Positions 16,775-25,225 of a DNA stretch of 46,971 bases are shown here, one piece after another; position 1 is the first letter of the stretch, and every line of letters begins with the position of its first letter. Origin of the DNA: Porticoccus sp. GTDB taxonomy: Bacteria; Pseudomonadota; Gammaproteobacteria; Pseudomonadales; Porticoccaceae. Location of the stretch: assembly GCA_011049795.1 (NCBI GenBank), contig DRHD01000045.1, positions 1 through 46,971 on the forward strand, in the 5' to 3' direction. Made by a program: the position numbers and the translations under genes. The notes under the pieces were generated by a model. It worked only from the letters and a program-made list of their open reading frames with translations. It had not been told where the DNA came from and did not search any database.

Positions 16775-17676
16775 AGCAATATCTTGACCTGATGCGACAT
16801 ATTCGGGATACCGGTGTGCGGAAGGAAGATCGCACCGGCACCGGCACTATGAGCGTTTTTGGTTACCAAATGCGTTTTCCTCTTGAGGAAGGATTTCCTT
16901 TGGTCACAACCAAAAAGGTTCACCTCAAGTCCATTATTCATGAATTGCTGTGGTTTATTCGGGGTGATACGAATATTCGTTACCTAGTGCAGAATGGTGT
17001 GAATATCTGGAATGATTGGCCTTTTCAGAGCTGGCTGAGAGAGACCGGGCAGGATCAAGATTTCTCCATGTATACCCCCGAGTGGCGGGAGCAGAAGAAG
17101 CTATTTGTCGAGCGAGTAAAAGTTGACGAGCCATTTGCTGCTCAATACGGTGAGTTGGGGCCAGTCTATGGTCACCAGTGGCGTAATTTTGAGGGCGTCG
17201 ATCAGCTTACTCAGCTGGTCTCAGATATCCAGAATAACCCGGATTCCCGTCGTTTAATTGTCTCCGCGTGGAACCCCAAAGACATTCCCGTTATGGCGAA
17301 ATCTGGCCTTCCGCCCTGCCATACGTTGTTCCAGTTCTATGTGAGCGAGGGACGCTTGTCCTGTCAGCTCTATCAGCGTAGCGCTGATGTACTTTTAGGT
17401 GTGCCCTTCAATATCGCTTCATATGCACTGTTGACGTTGATGATCGCTCAGGTTGCCGGTCTTCGTCCCGGTGATTTTGTCCATACCTTTGGTGATGCCC
17501 ACCTTTACTCAAATCATCTTGAACAGGTGGAAGAGCAACTCAGCCGGGAGCCGCATTCACTGCCTGTGATGGCCATCAATCCATCGGTGAAGGATCTGTT
17601 CAGCTTTCAATTTGATGACTTTGAATTGCAGGGCTACGACCCTCACCCACCCATATCTGCGCCAGTAGCGGTTTAA
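16771..17676 (+). CDS. thyA: Thymidylate synthase
   Basis: A 301-residue enzyme converting dUMP to dTMP with methylenetetrahydrofolate as carbon and hydride donor. Catalytic Cys183 lies in [12 protein letters not shown], and the folate/dUMP motifs [38 protein letters not shown] and HTFGDAHLY are intact. E. coli ThyA has 264 residues with Cys146; the 37-residue difference in both values places one insertion before the active site, in about 85-135 ([13 protein letters not shown] region). Similar small-domain inserts occur in other thymidylate synthases such as that of Lactobacillus casei. The start ATG overlaps the lgt stop. folA, which regenerates the folate cofactor, follows after four bases. 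Confidence 0.97.
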   Translation: MKQYLDLMRHIRDTGVRKEDRTGTGTMSVFGYQMRFPLEEGFPLVTTKKVHLKSIIHELLWFIRGDTNIRYLVQNGVNIWNDWPFQSWLRETGQDQDFSMYTPEWREQKKLFVERVKVDEPFAAQYGELGPVYGHQWRNFEGVDQLTQLVSDIQNNPDSRRLIVSAWNPKDIPVMAKSGLPPCHTLFQFYVSEGRLSCQLYQRSADVLLGVPFNIASYALLTLMIAQVAGLRPGDFVHTFGDAHLYSNHLEQVEEQLSREPHSLPVMAINPSVKDLFSFQFDDFELQGYDPHPPISAPVAV

Positions 17677-17680
17677 GTCA

Positions 17681-18217
17681 ATGACGGACGTTAAGCTCTC
17701 ACTCATCGTCGCTATGGCCAAAAACCGTGCTATTGGTTTGAACAATACGTTGCCCTGGCATTTGCCCGAAGACCTTAAGTATTTCAAGTCCGTGACCATG
17801 GGTAAGCCCATTGTGATGGGACGTAAAACCTTCGACTCCATTGGTCGGCCACTGCCTGGGCGCTTGAACATTGTGATAACGCGCAACAGTGAATGGAAGC
17901 ATCCTGGTGTTAAAATAGCCTCTTCCATACAGCAGGCTATGTCTATTGCTGAAGAACAGAGGGAGGCTGAGCAGGATGAGGGTGAAGGGGTAAGTGCAGA
18001 AGCACAGGAAGTAATGGTGATAGGGGGTGAAGAAATCTATCGTACGGCGATTGATTTAGCGGATCGGTTATATATCACTCGGGTTCAGGCGACGGTTCAG
18101 GGTGATGCCTTTTTCCCTGAATACAATGAAGCTGATTGGCAGGAAGTAAGCCGTCAGGAACCAGAGGCACAGGGCGATACCCCCTATTTCTTTCAGGTGC
18201 TGGAACGAGTGAGCTGA
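17681..18217 (+). CDS. folA: Dihydrofolate reductase
   Basis: A 178-residue NADPH-dependent reductase that regenerates tetrahydrofolate used up by ThyA. The family motifs are clear: AIGLNNTLPWHLPEDLKYFK with the catalytic acid Asp31, the cofactor motif VMGRKTFDSIGRPLPGR, and VMVIGGEEIY near the C-terminal half. E. coli FolA is 159 residues; the excess is explained by an acidic Glu/Gln-rich insertion at 91-110 between the helix after the RPLPGR strand and the GG motif. It starts four bases after thyA and ends eight bases before the DUF3450 gene, so transcription may run through into the TonB2 operon. Confidence 0.96.
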   Translation: MTDVKLSLIVAMAKNRAIGLNNTLPWHLPEDLKYFKSVTMGKPIVMGRKTFDSIGRPLPGRLNIVITRNSEWKHPGVKIASSIQQAMSIAEEQREAEQDEGEGVSAEAQEVMVIGGEEIYRTAIDLADRLYITRVQATVQGDAFFPEYNEADWQEVSRQEPEAQGDTPYFFQVLERVS

Positions 18218-18224
18218 GAAACAA

Positions 18225-19016
18225 ATGAAGAACTATCGACATAACATTCGGACTTATTTTACGACCTTGTTGGCAGTGGCCTTCTCGGCACTGATGAGCG
18301 TTAGCGCCAGTGCGGCCCGTGTGGATAAAGCACTGGATGCCAGTGCGAATAAAACGGCAGCAGCCAAAGCTTCCCAGCAGCGTATAGATAGTGTGTCGGA
18401 CCAAACCAGTGACCTATTCCAGGACTTTAAACAGGTCAATAAACAGGTTGAAGGTCTGCAGGTGTATAACGCTCAGCTGGAAGCCCAGATCGCTCATCAA
18501 CAGCAGACAATGAAAGACCTTGAAGCATCCATTGAAAATGCCGCTGTCATGGAGCGACAAATCACACCGCTCACCTTGAAAATGATTAATTCTCTGGAAC
18601 AATTCGTCAATCTCGATATTCCCTTTTTATTGGATGAGCGCCGCCAACGTGTGTCCCACTTGCGTGAAAATTTAAGTCGCGCCGATTTGAGTGCCGCTGA
18701 GAAATTTCGGCAGGTTTTGGAAGCGTACAAAATTGAAAGTGAGTACGGCACGCGAATTGATAGTTACACCGATATTATTACCGTAGGCTCTCAGGATCGG
18801 GAGGTGAATATCCTCCGCGTGGGTCGTATTGCTCTGATGTATCAAACCTCTGATCAGAAAGTGACAGCAGCTTGGGATCAGAGAACAAAACAGTGGGTTG
18901 TGTTGGAAGATAGCGGCTATCGCAGCGCCGTGGCCAAGGGTATTCGAATGGCCAAGAAGCAGGTGGCCGTGGATATATTGTCACTGCCTATTCAGGCTCC
19001 GGAGGTGGCGCGATGA
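18225..19016 (+). CDS. DUF3450 family periplasmic protein of a TonB2 system
   Basis: A 263-residue exported protein. A signal peptide covers residues 1 to about 30 (LLAVAFSALMSVSASAA), followed by a long coiled coil at about 45-110 rich in Gln and Ala, then a globular part with ITVGSQDREVNILRVGRIAL. This is the DUF3450 pattern, found as the first gene of TtpC-type TonB operons in Vibrio, Cellvibrio and other aquatic gammaproteobacteria. The role is unproven; it probably acts in the periplasm beside the ExbB-like TtpC protein, whose N-terminal half has a similar coiled-coil layout. Its stop overlaps the next start (ATGA, 19013-19016). Confidence 0.87.
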   Translation: MKNYRHNIRTYFTTLLAVAFSALMSVSASAARVDKALDASANKTAAAKASQQRIDSVSDQTSDLFQDFKQVNKQVEGLQVYNAQLEAQIAHQQQTMKDLEASIENAAVMERQITPLTLKMINSLEQFVNLDIPFLLDERRQRVSHLRENLSRADLSAAEKFRQVLEAYKIESEYGTRIDSYTDIITVGSQDREVNILRVGRIALMYQTSDQKVTAAWDQRTKQWVVLEDSGYRSAVAKGIRMAKKQVAVDILSLPIQAPEVAR

Positions 19017-20446
19017 ACCTCAAGCTACCCAGCACGAAACCAAGGAACACGAAACTAAGGAGTCCTTTTGCGATCTGTTTGACGTTGATTTGTTTAAGTA
19101 CGGGCATGCTCAGTTCAGCGACTGTCCATGCTGACGATGTTCAAACCACTGGGGGCGCCGCGACGCTGGGCGAACTGTTGAAGATGATCAAAAACGCAAC
19201 GTTCAGTGAATCCAAGGAGCATGCGGCGAGAGAGTCTGAATTTAAACGTGCCAAAGCAGAGCAGGCTCAGCAATTGAAGAAAATACAGGCTATTAAAGTT
19301 GCTGAAGAGAATCGTTCAGAGCGGCTGGAAAAAATCTATACCGAGAACGAATTGAAGGTGGCAGCATTGCAGGAGCAGCTCCAAAAACGTCTTGGTACGC
19401 TGGGTGAAATGTTTGGTCACATGACTTCCGCCGCTGGTGATGCTCGCGCAACTTTTAATCAGTCCATTGTGAGTGCTCAATTTCCTGGCCGCACAGTATT
19501 TCTTGACGAATTGATTGCCAAAATGAACAGCCAAACCCAGTTACCTTCAATGGAAGAAATTGAAGAGCTTTGGTACGAAATTAATCATGAAATGGTCGAA
19601 GGTGGGAAGGTGGTTAAATTTTCTGCCACCGTGATCAAGGTAGGTGGTGAACAGGTTCAACAGGAGGTTGTTCGCATTGGGGCCTTTAACTTGCTGTCCA
19701 ATGGTGCTTATTTGACGTTCAGGCCCGGAGCCACTGTGATCACTGAACTGGCACGTCAGCCCAAGCGGCGGTATACACGAGCTGCTACTGAGTTACAGAC
19801 AGCGGATGGTGGTTTTACCCGTGTCGGTATCGACCCCACCGGGCCGAGCGGTGGTTCGCTATTGTCAGCGTTGATTAATAGCCCGAGCCGTGTGGAGCGT
19901 TGGCATCAAGGCGGTTTGGTAGGTTACTTCATTAGTGGTGTGGGTGGGTTTGCACTACTTCTGGCCCTGTGGCGTCTTGTGGTTCTGACGGGCGTTTCTC
20001 GTAGGGTCAATAGTCAGCTAAAAAGTGACGCGGCTGACACGGGCAACCCTCTTGGAAGAGTTTTGAAAGTGGGTGAAGATCACTCCGGGATGGATGCCGA
20101 GTCTTTAGAGCTGAAATTACATGAGCAGGTATTAAAGGAGCGCCCGGCCATTGAAGGGGGGCTAAACCTGCTGAAAATTATTGCCATGGTTGCACCTCTG
20201 ATGGGTTTGTTGGGCACAGTGATCGGTATGATTATTACCTTTCAGGCCATCACCATCTTCGGTGCGGGTGACCCCAAGGCCATGGCGGGTGGTATTTCCG
20301 CCGCGCTGGTCACCACGGTATTGGGTTTGTTCGTGGCCATTCCCACGGTGTTGTTCCATACCCTGTTGAATAGCAAGGCACAGCGTGTATTGCATATTTT
20401 GGAGGAACAGAGCGCGGGTATTATTGCTGAGAAGGTCGAGGGCTAA
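19013..20446 (+). CDS. TtpC-like large MotA/TolQ/ExbB proton-channel protein
   Basis: A 477-residue inner-membrane protein. Residues 1-40 look like a signal peptide (FAICLTLICLSTGMLSSATVHA would include the core) ending VHA|DD. A periplasmic region with a coiled coil (about 55-125) follows, then the C-terminal MotA/TolQ/ExbB domain with three membrane segments at about 303-327, 388-415 and 432-460. The channel signature VAPLMGLLGTVIGMI is intact. The long periplasmic extension distinguishes TtpC-type proteins from ordinary ExbB; in Vibrio, TtpC is needed for TonB2-dependent uptake. It starts in overlap with DUF3450 and is followed two bases later by a second, short ExbB. Confidence 0.9.
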   Translation: MNLKLPSTKPRNTKLRSPFAICLTLICLSTGMLSSATVHADDVQTTGGAATLGELLKMIKNATFSESKEHAARESEFKRAKAEQAQQLKKIQAIKVAEENRSERLEKIYTENELKVAALQEQLQKRLGTLGEMFGHMTSAAGDARATFNQSIVSAQFPGRTVFLDELIAKMNSQTQLPSMEEIEELWYEINHEMVEGGKVVKFSATVIKVGGEQVQQEVVRIGAFNLLSNGAYLTFRPGATVITELARQPKRRYTRAATELQTADGGFTRVGIDPTGPSGGSLLSALINSPSRVERWHQGGLVGYFISGVGGFALLLALWRLVVLTGVSRRVNSQLKSDAADTGNPLGRVLKVGEDHSGMDAESLELKLHEQVLKERPAIEGGLNLLKIIAMVAPLMGLLGTVIGMIITFQAITIFGAGDPKAMAGGISAALVTTVLGLFVAIPTVLFHTLLNSKAQRVLHILEEQSAGIIAEKVEG

Positions 20447-20448
20447 CC

Positions 20449-20976
20449 ATGTACCCGTTGGCGGCTGAATTTGAGGGAGTCCAAGCATTTTTTGATATGG
20501 GTGGCCCGGTACTGTTCATGATCGCGGGTTTGCTTCTGGTGATGTGGACTTTGCTGTTCGAGCGTTTGTGGTTTTTTAAAACAGTGTTGAAAACGGAATG
20601 CCGGGATGCGTTGTCTGCCTGGGAAGCCCGTTCTGATCGAACGTCCGTTCGAGCCCATCAGGTGAGAGAGGCGATCATTTCACGGGTAACATTGAACATT
20701 GACGCGGGCCTTCCGATGATTAAAGCGCTGGTAGCACTAGCGCCACTCTTGGGCTTACTTGGCACGGTCACGGGCATGATCGGCGTCTTTGAGGTGCTGG
20801 CAATGACCGGGGGCGGTGATGCAAAATCCATGGCGGCCGGTGTTTCCAAAGCCACCATTCCCACCATGGCCGGTATGGTCGCAGCGCTTTCAGGGGTGTT
20901 TGGCAACACCTATATCAGCCGAATTGCCAACCGGGAAAAACAGCTGTTGTCCGATCACCTGATACTTGATCGCTAA
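20449..20976 (+). CDS. exbB: ExbB2-type MotA/TolQ/ExbB proton-channel protein
   Basis: A 175-residue inner-membrane subunit of the TonB-energising motor. Three membrane segments are visible: GPVLFMIAGLLLVMWTLLF near the N-terminus, and two in the C-terminal half around ALAPLLGLLGTVTGMIGVFE and TIPTMAGMVAALSGVFGN. Length is typical of the short ExbB2 form. It starts two bases after the TtpC-like gene. The 66 bases before exbD hold no gene. With ExbD and TonB it converts proton flow into force for outer-membrane receptors; no such receptor is encoded in the window. Confidence 0.93.
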   Translation: MYPLAAEFEGVQAFFDMGGPVLFMIAGLLLVMWTLLFERLWFFKTVLKTECRDALSAWEARSDRTSVRAHQVREAIISRVTLNIDAGLPMIKALVALAPLLGLLGTVTGMIGVFEVLAMTGGGDAKSMAAGVSKATIPTMAGMVAALSGVFGNTYISRIANREKQLLSDHLILDR

Positions 20977-21042
20977 GTATGAATGATCAGGTATGGATCG
21001 CCAGTCATGAGCCAGCAGACATGAATCACAGGGGAGCTAAGT

Positions 21043-21453
21043 GTGCGCCGTTTGCGTGAAAGATCTGTCAGCTCGCAGGAGCAGGCTCAGGCCATTGACC
21101 TGACGCCCATGCTCGATGTGGTGTTCATTATGCTGATCTTCTTTATTGTGACTGCCACCTTTATCAAAGAAACGGGTGTTGATGTACAACGCGTCGAGGC
21201 GATCACAGCCGATAAGCGAAACGTCAGCGTTTTGGTTGCCATTAATGAACATAATGAAATCTGGATCGACAAGAAAAAAGTAAATCCACGGGCGATCAAG
21301 CTGCATATCCTCCGATTACATGCTGAAAACCCCAATGGCGGGTTGGTGATCCAGGCCGATAAAAAGGCGGATATTGAAATGTTGGTACTGGTTGCTGATG
21401 CGGCGAAGTCTGCGGGTATCGTGGATGTTTCTGTGGCGACTCTGGTGAAATAA
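21043..21453 (+). CDS. exbD: ExbD2-type biopolymer transport protein
   Basis: A 136-residue protein with one N-terminal membrane segment, MLDVVFIMLIFFIVTATF, and a periplasmic ExbD/TolR domain. The proton-path aspartate is at residue 25 (IDLTPMLD), the same position as in E. coli ExbD. The C-terminal region contains the ADKKADIEMLVLVADAAKSA stretch typical of the family. The GTG start at 21043 has GGGGAG about seven bases upstream; no ATG is suitably placed. It lies between exbB and tonB, four bases before the latter. Confidence 0.94.
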   Translation: MRRLRERSVSSQEQAQAIDLTPMLDVVFIMLIFFIVTATFIKETGVDVQRVEAITADKRNVSVLVAINEHNEIWIDKKKVNPRAIKLHILRLHAENPNGGLVIQADKKADIEMLVLVADAAKSAGIVDVSVATLVK

Positions 21454-21457
21454 CTGA

Positions 21458-22087
21458 GTGGAGATGAAATCAGTGGCTTCCATGAGGCTTGCTCGCTTGG
21501 GATTGTCGATAGTATGTGGGGCCGCAGTGACCTTTGGGTTGTTTGTGGTGATGTCTGTATTGATTGCGTCGAGTGACAGTACCTCAACGGACAACCGTAT
21601 TCACAAAATTGCCGATATCTGGCAATCGGACCGTACCATTGCGGATCAAATCAAAGCGCTTACGCCAGAGAAACCTGATGCGCCCGTAGAACCACCCCCG
21701 GATTTACCCGATCTTAAAATGGATGTTGCCGCGCCTGTGGGTGCGGTGAGTATGGCGGCACCCAATATGGATGCGTTGAAAATAGGTTTGGGTGGCAGCT
21801 TTGCTCGTGACTCGGACTATATTCCTATCTATGTTCCCCGGCCGGACTACCCACCCATGGCTCGCAGGCGAGGTATCAGTGGTTATGCGGTGATTGAGGT
21901 CACCATTACTGAGACAGGTGGGGTGCGTGATCCCAAGCTGATCGAGGAGTACCCGGAGAATAAGGGGTTTGGTAAATACGCATTGCGGGCGGCTAAAAAA
22001 TTGAAGTACAAACCGCGGGTAGTTGATGGTGTGGCGGAAGAAGTCCCCAGCGTGTTTTATAAGTTTAGCTTTCAGATGGCAAACTAG
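21458..22087 (+). CDS. tonB: TonB2-type energy-transducing protein
   Basis: A 209-residue TonB. An N-terminal membrane anchor (about 10-38) is followed by a short proline-rich spacer (PEKPDAPVEPPPDLPD, about 70-85) and a C-terminal TonB domain at about 125-209 with YVPRPDYPPMARRRGISGYA and VIEVTITETGGVRDPKLIE. The spacer is much shorter than in E. coli TonB, as is usual for TonB2. It spans the periplasm and pulls on the TonB box of outer-membrane receptors. The GTG at 21458 and the ATGs at 21464 and 21482 are all possible starts; GTGGAG just before 21464 could serve as its ribosome-binding site. Confidence 0.93.
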   Translation: MEMKSVASMRLARLGLSIVCGAAVTFGLFVVMSVLIASSDSTSTDNRIHKIADIWQSDRTIADQIKALTPEKPDAPVEPPPDLPDLKMDVAAPVGAVSMAAPNMDALKIGLGGSFARDSDYIPIYVPRPDYPPMARRRGISGYAVIEVTITETGGVRDPKLIEEYPENKGFGKYALRAAKKLKYKPRVVDGVAEEVPSVFYKFSFQMAN

Positions 22088-22095
22088 GGATTCTT

Positions 22096-23610
22096 TTGAC
22101 CTGGCCGATGACAGAAAAATCGATAGATAAAATACGGCTCAGCAGCAAGTGCTTACGATGGCTGCTGCTGAGTTCTGTGTTGACGATTTTCCCCTTTGGG
22201 TTACAGATCATTTCCGGTCTCGGTGGGGGGCTGAATGTAGCCCCTAGTCTTGTAGGTATGGCCTTTGCTTATGGCGATGAAGCAAATGCCGAGTCAGATA
22301 AGGCGGATAAGAGAAAATACCAAAATACTAAAACCCGTAAGCGACAGTCCGTTGGACAGAAATGTGCCGCCAAGCTGGAGGCGGTACAAAATGTCCTTGG
22401 TGGTGAAGGCGAACCCAATAATCAGCAATTGTCAGGTCTTGTTGGTCAGTTGAAGGGATTTATGACGAAGAGCTGTAGCAGTAGCTATGAGAAGTCTCAG
22501 GTCTACAATCTGCTGGGTTTTGTGTACTACTCGTTAGATGACTACCCAAAGGCCACGGCCAGCTACAAGGCGATGGTGGCTGAACCTGATGTGGATGAAC
22601 GTCAAAAAATAGATACGTTTTATACGCTCGCCCAACTTTATTTGATGCTTGAAGACTATCGTAGCGCGGCGCAACAGCTCGAAGCCTGGATGGCGGCATC
22701 GACCATTGTCAGCCCCGATGGCAAAGTCCTATTGGCTCAGGCTTATTATCAGCTGGACCGAAAAGCAGAGGCATTGAAGCTTGTCAGTTCTGCGGTTGAG
22801 TCTGTTGAGGCCAAAGGCGGGGTACCAAAAGAGCATTGGTGGTCATTACAGAAAGCACTTTATTTTGAGAAGGCTGGCTCCCAAAGAAAGGTGAAAGGTT
22901 CTTCGGGTAAGACAAAAGGTTCTAAAAACAAAGACTATCAAAAAGTCGTTTCTATTCTGAAGAAGCTTATCACCTATTACCCAAGCCACAGTTATTGGCA
23001 TCAGTTGGGTGGCATGTATGGTCAGATGGAAGAGGAAGGTCATCGTTTAGCCTCTTTGGATATTCTCTATTTAGACAAAGCACTGACCAAGAGCCAGCAT
23101 TTAATGTCTCTCGCGTACCTGTATTTGGGTGCCGGTGTTCCTTACCGTGCCGCCCAGGTTATTGAAGAGGGTGTGAAGCAAGGTGTGATTGAGCGTTCGG
23201 GAAAAAATATGGAAACACTCGGCGGTGCCTGGCAGCAGGCCAGAGAAACCAAAAAGGCATTGGTTGCCCTGGAGGAGGCTGCGAAGTTATCGGATAAAGG
23301 TGCCATTTGGTCTCGTCTCGCCATGGTCTATTTGGACCTGAATGAGCATGCCAAAGCCGTACATGCTGCACGTAATGCCTTGAAGAAAGGCAACTTGAAA
23401 AAGCCGGCCTACACACAAATGACACTGGGTAACGCGCTGGTGAATTTGCACTGCTATGAGGATGCCGCTGAGGTGTTTCGTGATGCAGCTAAGAACCAGA
23501 AAGGTCGAGTGACTGCCGAGAAATGGGTTGAGTATGTGTCAGGTGAAGCGACACGTCGGGATCGCCTGATCGAGAGTGGCGCTAATATTTCCGGTTGCCA
23601 GCTACGTTAG
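22096..23610 (+). CDS. TPR-repeat protein of the TonB2 operon
   Basis: A 504-residue protein with a hydrophobic N-terminal stretch (about 18-45, LRWLLLSSVLTIFPFGLQII) that acts as a signal peptide or anchor, then a basic Lys-rich segment and repeated helix pairs of TPR type from about 130 to 480 (for example YNLLGFVYYSLDDYPKATAS). It is the last gene of the DUF3450-TtpC-ExbB-ExbD-TonB cluster. TPR genes in this place are common in marine TonB2 operons and are presumed periplasmic scaffolds; their exact task is unknown to me. The TTG start at 22096 has AGGGA five bases upstream; ATG 22108 is an alternative. Confidence 0.85.
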   Translation: MTWPMTEKSIDKIRLSSKCLRWLLLSSVLTIFPFGLQIISGLGGGLNVAPSLVGMAFAYGDEANAESDKADKRKYQNTKTRKRQSVGQKCAAKLEAVQNVLGGEGEPNNQQLSGLVGQLKGFMTKSCSSSYEKSQVYNLLGFVYYSLDDYPKATASYKAMVAEPDVDERQKIDTFYTLAQLYLMLEDYRSAAQQLEAWMAASTIVSPDGKVLLAQAYYQLDRKAEALKLVSSAVESVEAKGGVPKEHWWSLQKALYFEKAGSQRKVKGSSGKTKGSKNKDYQKVVSILKKLITYYPSHSYWHQLGGMYGQMEEEGHRLASLDILYLDKALTKSQHLMSLAYLYLGAGVPYRAAQVIEEGVKQGVIERSGKNMETLGGAWQQARETKKALVALEEAAKLSDKGAIWSRLAMVYLDLNEHAKAVHAARNALKKGNLKKPAYTQMTLGNALVNLHCYEDAAEVFRDAAKNQKGRVTAEKWVEYVSGEATRRDRLIESGANISGCQLR

Positions 23611-23626
23611 TCACGGAGTACCGTGA
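23611..23626 (+). other. Short hairpin after the TonB2 operon
   Basis: TCACGG and CCGTGA form a perfect 6-bp stem with an AGTA loop directly after the stop of the TPR gene. No U-run follows, so it is not a classical intrinsic terminator; it could protect the 3' end of the transcript. Confidence 0.35.
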
Positions 23627-23725
23627 ATAGCAGAAAGGAAGCTGTGAATAAAAAAACCTAGGGATGGCTCATCATGTCAGAAAAAAAGTATTCTATTTCA
23701 TAAGTTTCTAACAGAAGGAATAGTC

Positions 23726-24220
23726 ATGAACACTTACCCAAGAACATTCTCGCATATTGGAATTTCCGTTCCTGATGTTGAAAAAGCAGTCGAGTTTTAC
23801 AGCAACGTTATGGGTTGGTATCAGATAATGAAGCCTACCGTTATTACCGAGGAATCAGATACGCCAATAGGGCAGATGTGTATTGATGTTTTTGGCCAAG
23901 GCTGGGGTTCTTTTAAAATTGCTCACATGTCTACTGGCGATAAAATCGGTGTTGAAATGTTTGAGTTCAAAAATAATGAAAGCCCAAAAGACTTTGAATA
24001 CTGGAAGACGAGTACCTTTCACTTTTGTGTTCAGGATCCGGACATTGAAGGCTTGGTAAAAAAGATTGTGGAGCACGGCGGCAAACAGCGCATGCCTATC
24101 CGCGAATATTACCCTGGCGAGAAGCCCTACAAGATGTGCTACGTCGAAGACCCCTTTGGTCTTATCTTCGAGGTTTATTCCCATAGTTATGAATTAACCT
24201 ATTCACTGGGTGCGTACTAA
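23726..24220 (+). CDS. VOC-superfamily (glyoxalase/dioxygenase) protein
   Basis: A 164-residue soluble protein with the paired beta-alpha-beta-beta-beta modules of the vicinal oxygen chelate fold. The first module begins FSHIGISVPDVEKAVEFYSN. Candidate metal ligands are His10, Glu77 or Glu80, His99 (STFHFCVQD) and Glu149 (GLIFEVYSHS), the His/Glu pattern expected for a metal-dependent member such as a lactoylglutathione lyase or a related dioxygenase. The substrate cannot be told from sequence. AGAAGGAA lies nine bases before the ATG at 23726. It is a single-gene unit ending in a strong bidirectional terminator shared with ilvD. Confidence 0.88.
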   Translation: MNTYPRTFSHIGISVPDVEKAVEFYSNVMGWYQIMKPTVITEESDTPIGQMCIDVFGQGWGSFKIAHMSTGDKIGVEMFEFKNNESPKDFEYWKTSTFHFCVQDPDIEGLVKKIVEHGGKQRMPIREYYPGEKPYKMCYVEDPFGLIFEVYSHSYELTYSLGAY

Positions 24221-24264
24221 AGGGTCCAGAATTAAGGTTGTCGTAACGATTGTTTTTTGAATAA

Positions 24265-24298
24265 AAAAGCCCCGACAGATGATTCTGTCGGGGCTTTT
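24265..24298. terminator. Strong bidirectional intrinsic terminator
   Basis: AGCCCCGACAGA (24268-24279) and TCTGTCGGGGCT (24284-24295) form a perfect 12-bp stem with a TGAT loop. It is flanked by an A-run on the left and TTTT on the right, so it works on both strands. It separates the convergent VOC and ilvD genes. Confidence 0.95.
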
Positions 24299-24338
24299 AG
24301 TTTAATGGAGGGAGGTTTGGTAACCAGTAGAAATTAGC

Positions 24339-25127
24339 TTATTTCAACAGATCCAAATCTCGTACTGCACCTTTATCCGCACTCGTCGTCAGCAACGCGT
24401 AAGCCTTCAATGCCGCTGTGATCTTGCGAGGCCGTTTCTCTTCCGGCTGCCAGCCTTTCTTATCACGAGTTTCTCGGCGGCTCTCTAGTGCTTCATTTGA
24501 AATGGCCACATTAATGGATCGTTCAGGAATATCGATCTCGATAATATCGCCTTGTTCAATCAATCCAATGGCGCCACCAGCAGCAGCTTCGGGCGAGATA
24601 TGGCCAATGGATAAACCAGAAGTACCCCCCGAGAAGCGACCATCGGTAATCAATGCACAGGCTTTGCCCAGTCCATTGGATTTCAGGTAGCTGGTGGGGT
24701 ACAGCATTTCCTGCATACCGGGGCCACCCTTTGGACCTTCGTAGCGGATAACCACTACATCACCTTCTTTGACTCGGCCATTGATAATGTCATCAACCGC
24801 TTGATCCTGACTCTCGCAGATATAAGCGGGGCCAGAGAATTTGTGAATAGATTCATCCACGCCGTCATGACCCATGGCGATACCGTCATCTACCGCAATG
24901 GCGTTGAACTCTTTGCCCACACCACCCGCCTTGGCAATTTCTGCCGCTACGAGCTGGCCCATATCTTTCAGGTGAACACGGCCCGGAACAAATTGGGTGA
25001 ACGAGTTGGCGATAGCGATAATGAGTTTGTTGAAATCATCATCCTTCATGCCCGTGGCTCGCCACAGGGCGCGTGCCCCCGCCATATTTCTACCTTTGGT
25101 GGTGGTGTGTGAACGATATGCTGGCAT
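24339..25127 (-). pseudogene. ilvD: ilvD (dihydroxy-acid dehydratase) with a large internal in-frame deletion
   Basis: Full-length IlvD has about 611-616 residues and catalyses the third common step of valine, leucine and isoleucine synthesis. This frame encodes only 262. Residues 1-89 match the IlvD N-terminus ([20 protein letters not shown] through [10 protein letters not shown]) and residues 90-262 match the C-terminus ([12 protein letters not shown] through [14 protein letters not shown]). About 350 middle residues are missing, including the cysteines that bind the iron-sulfur cluster (in SNCDKITPGM and CPTCGSC in E. coli). The junction lies at about 24858-24866. Both ends are well conserved and in frame, with no stop or frameshift, so the event is recent or is an assembly error. 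The product cannot act as a dehydratase. It lies downstream of argE-argA on the same strand. Confidence 0.92.
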
Positions 25128-25148
25128 GGTTAAAACCTTTCAATCAGT

Positions 25149-25172
25149 GTGGCTAATAATGTGGCTACTAAT
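25149..25172. repeat. 12-bp imperfect tandem repeat between argA and ilvD
   Basis: GTGGCTAATAAT (25149-25160) is followed directly by GTGGCTACTAAT (25161-25172), with one mismatch. It lies in the 98-base gap upstream of ilvD. No function is evident; slippage is the simplest explanation. Confidence 0.6.
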
Positions 25173-25225
25173 GAGCAAATCAGGGTGTAAGGATACCAAG
25201 GTGTAGTTCAGATGATTAGCGGCGC

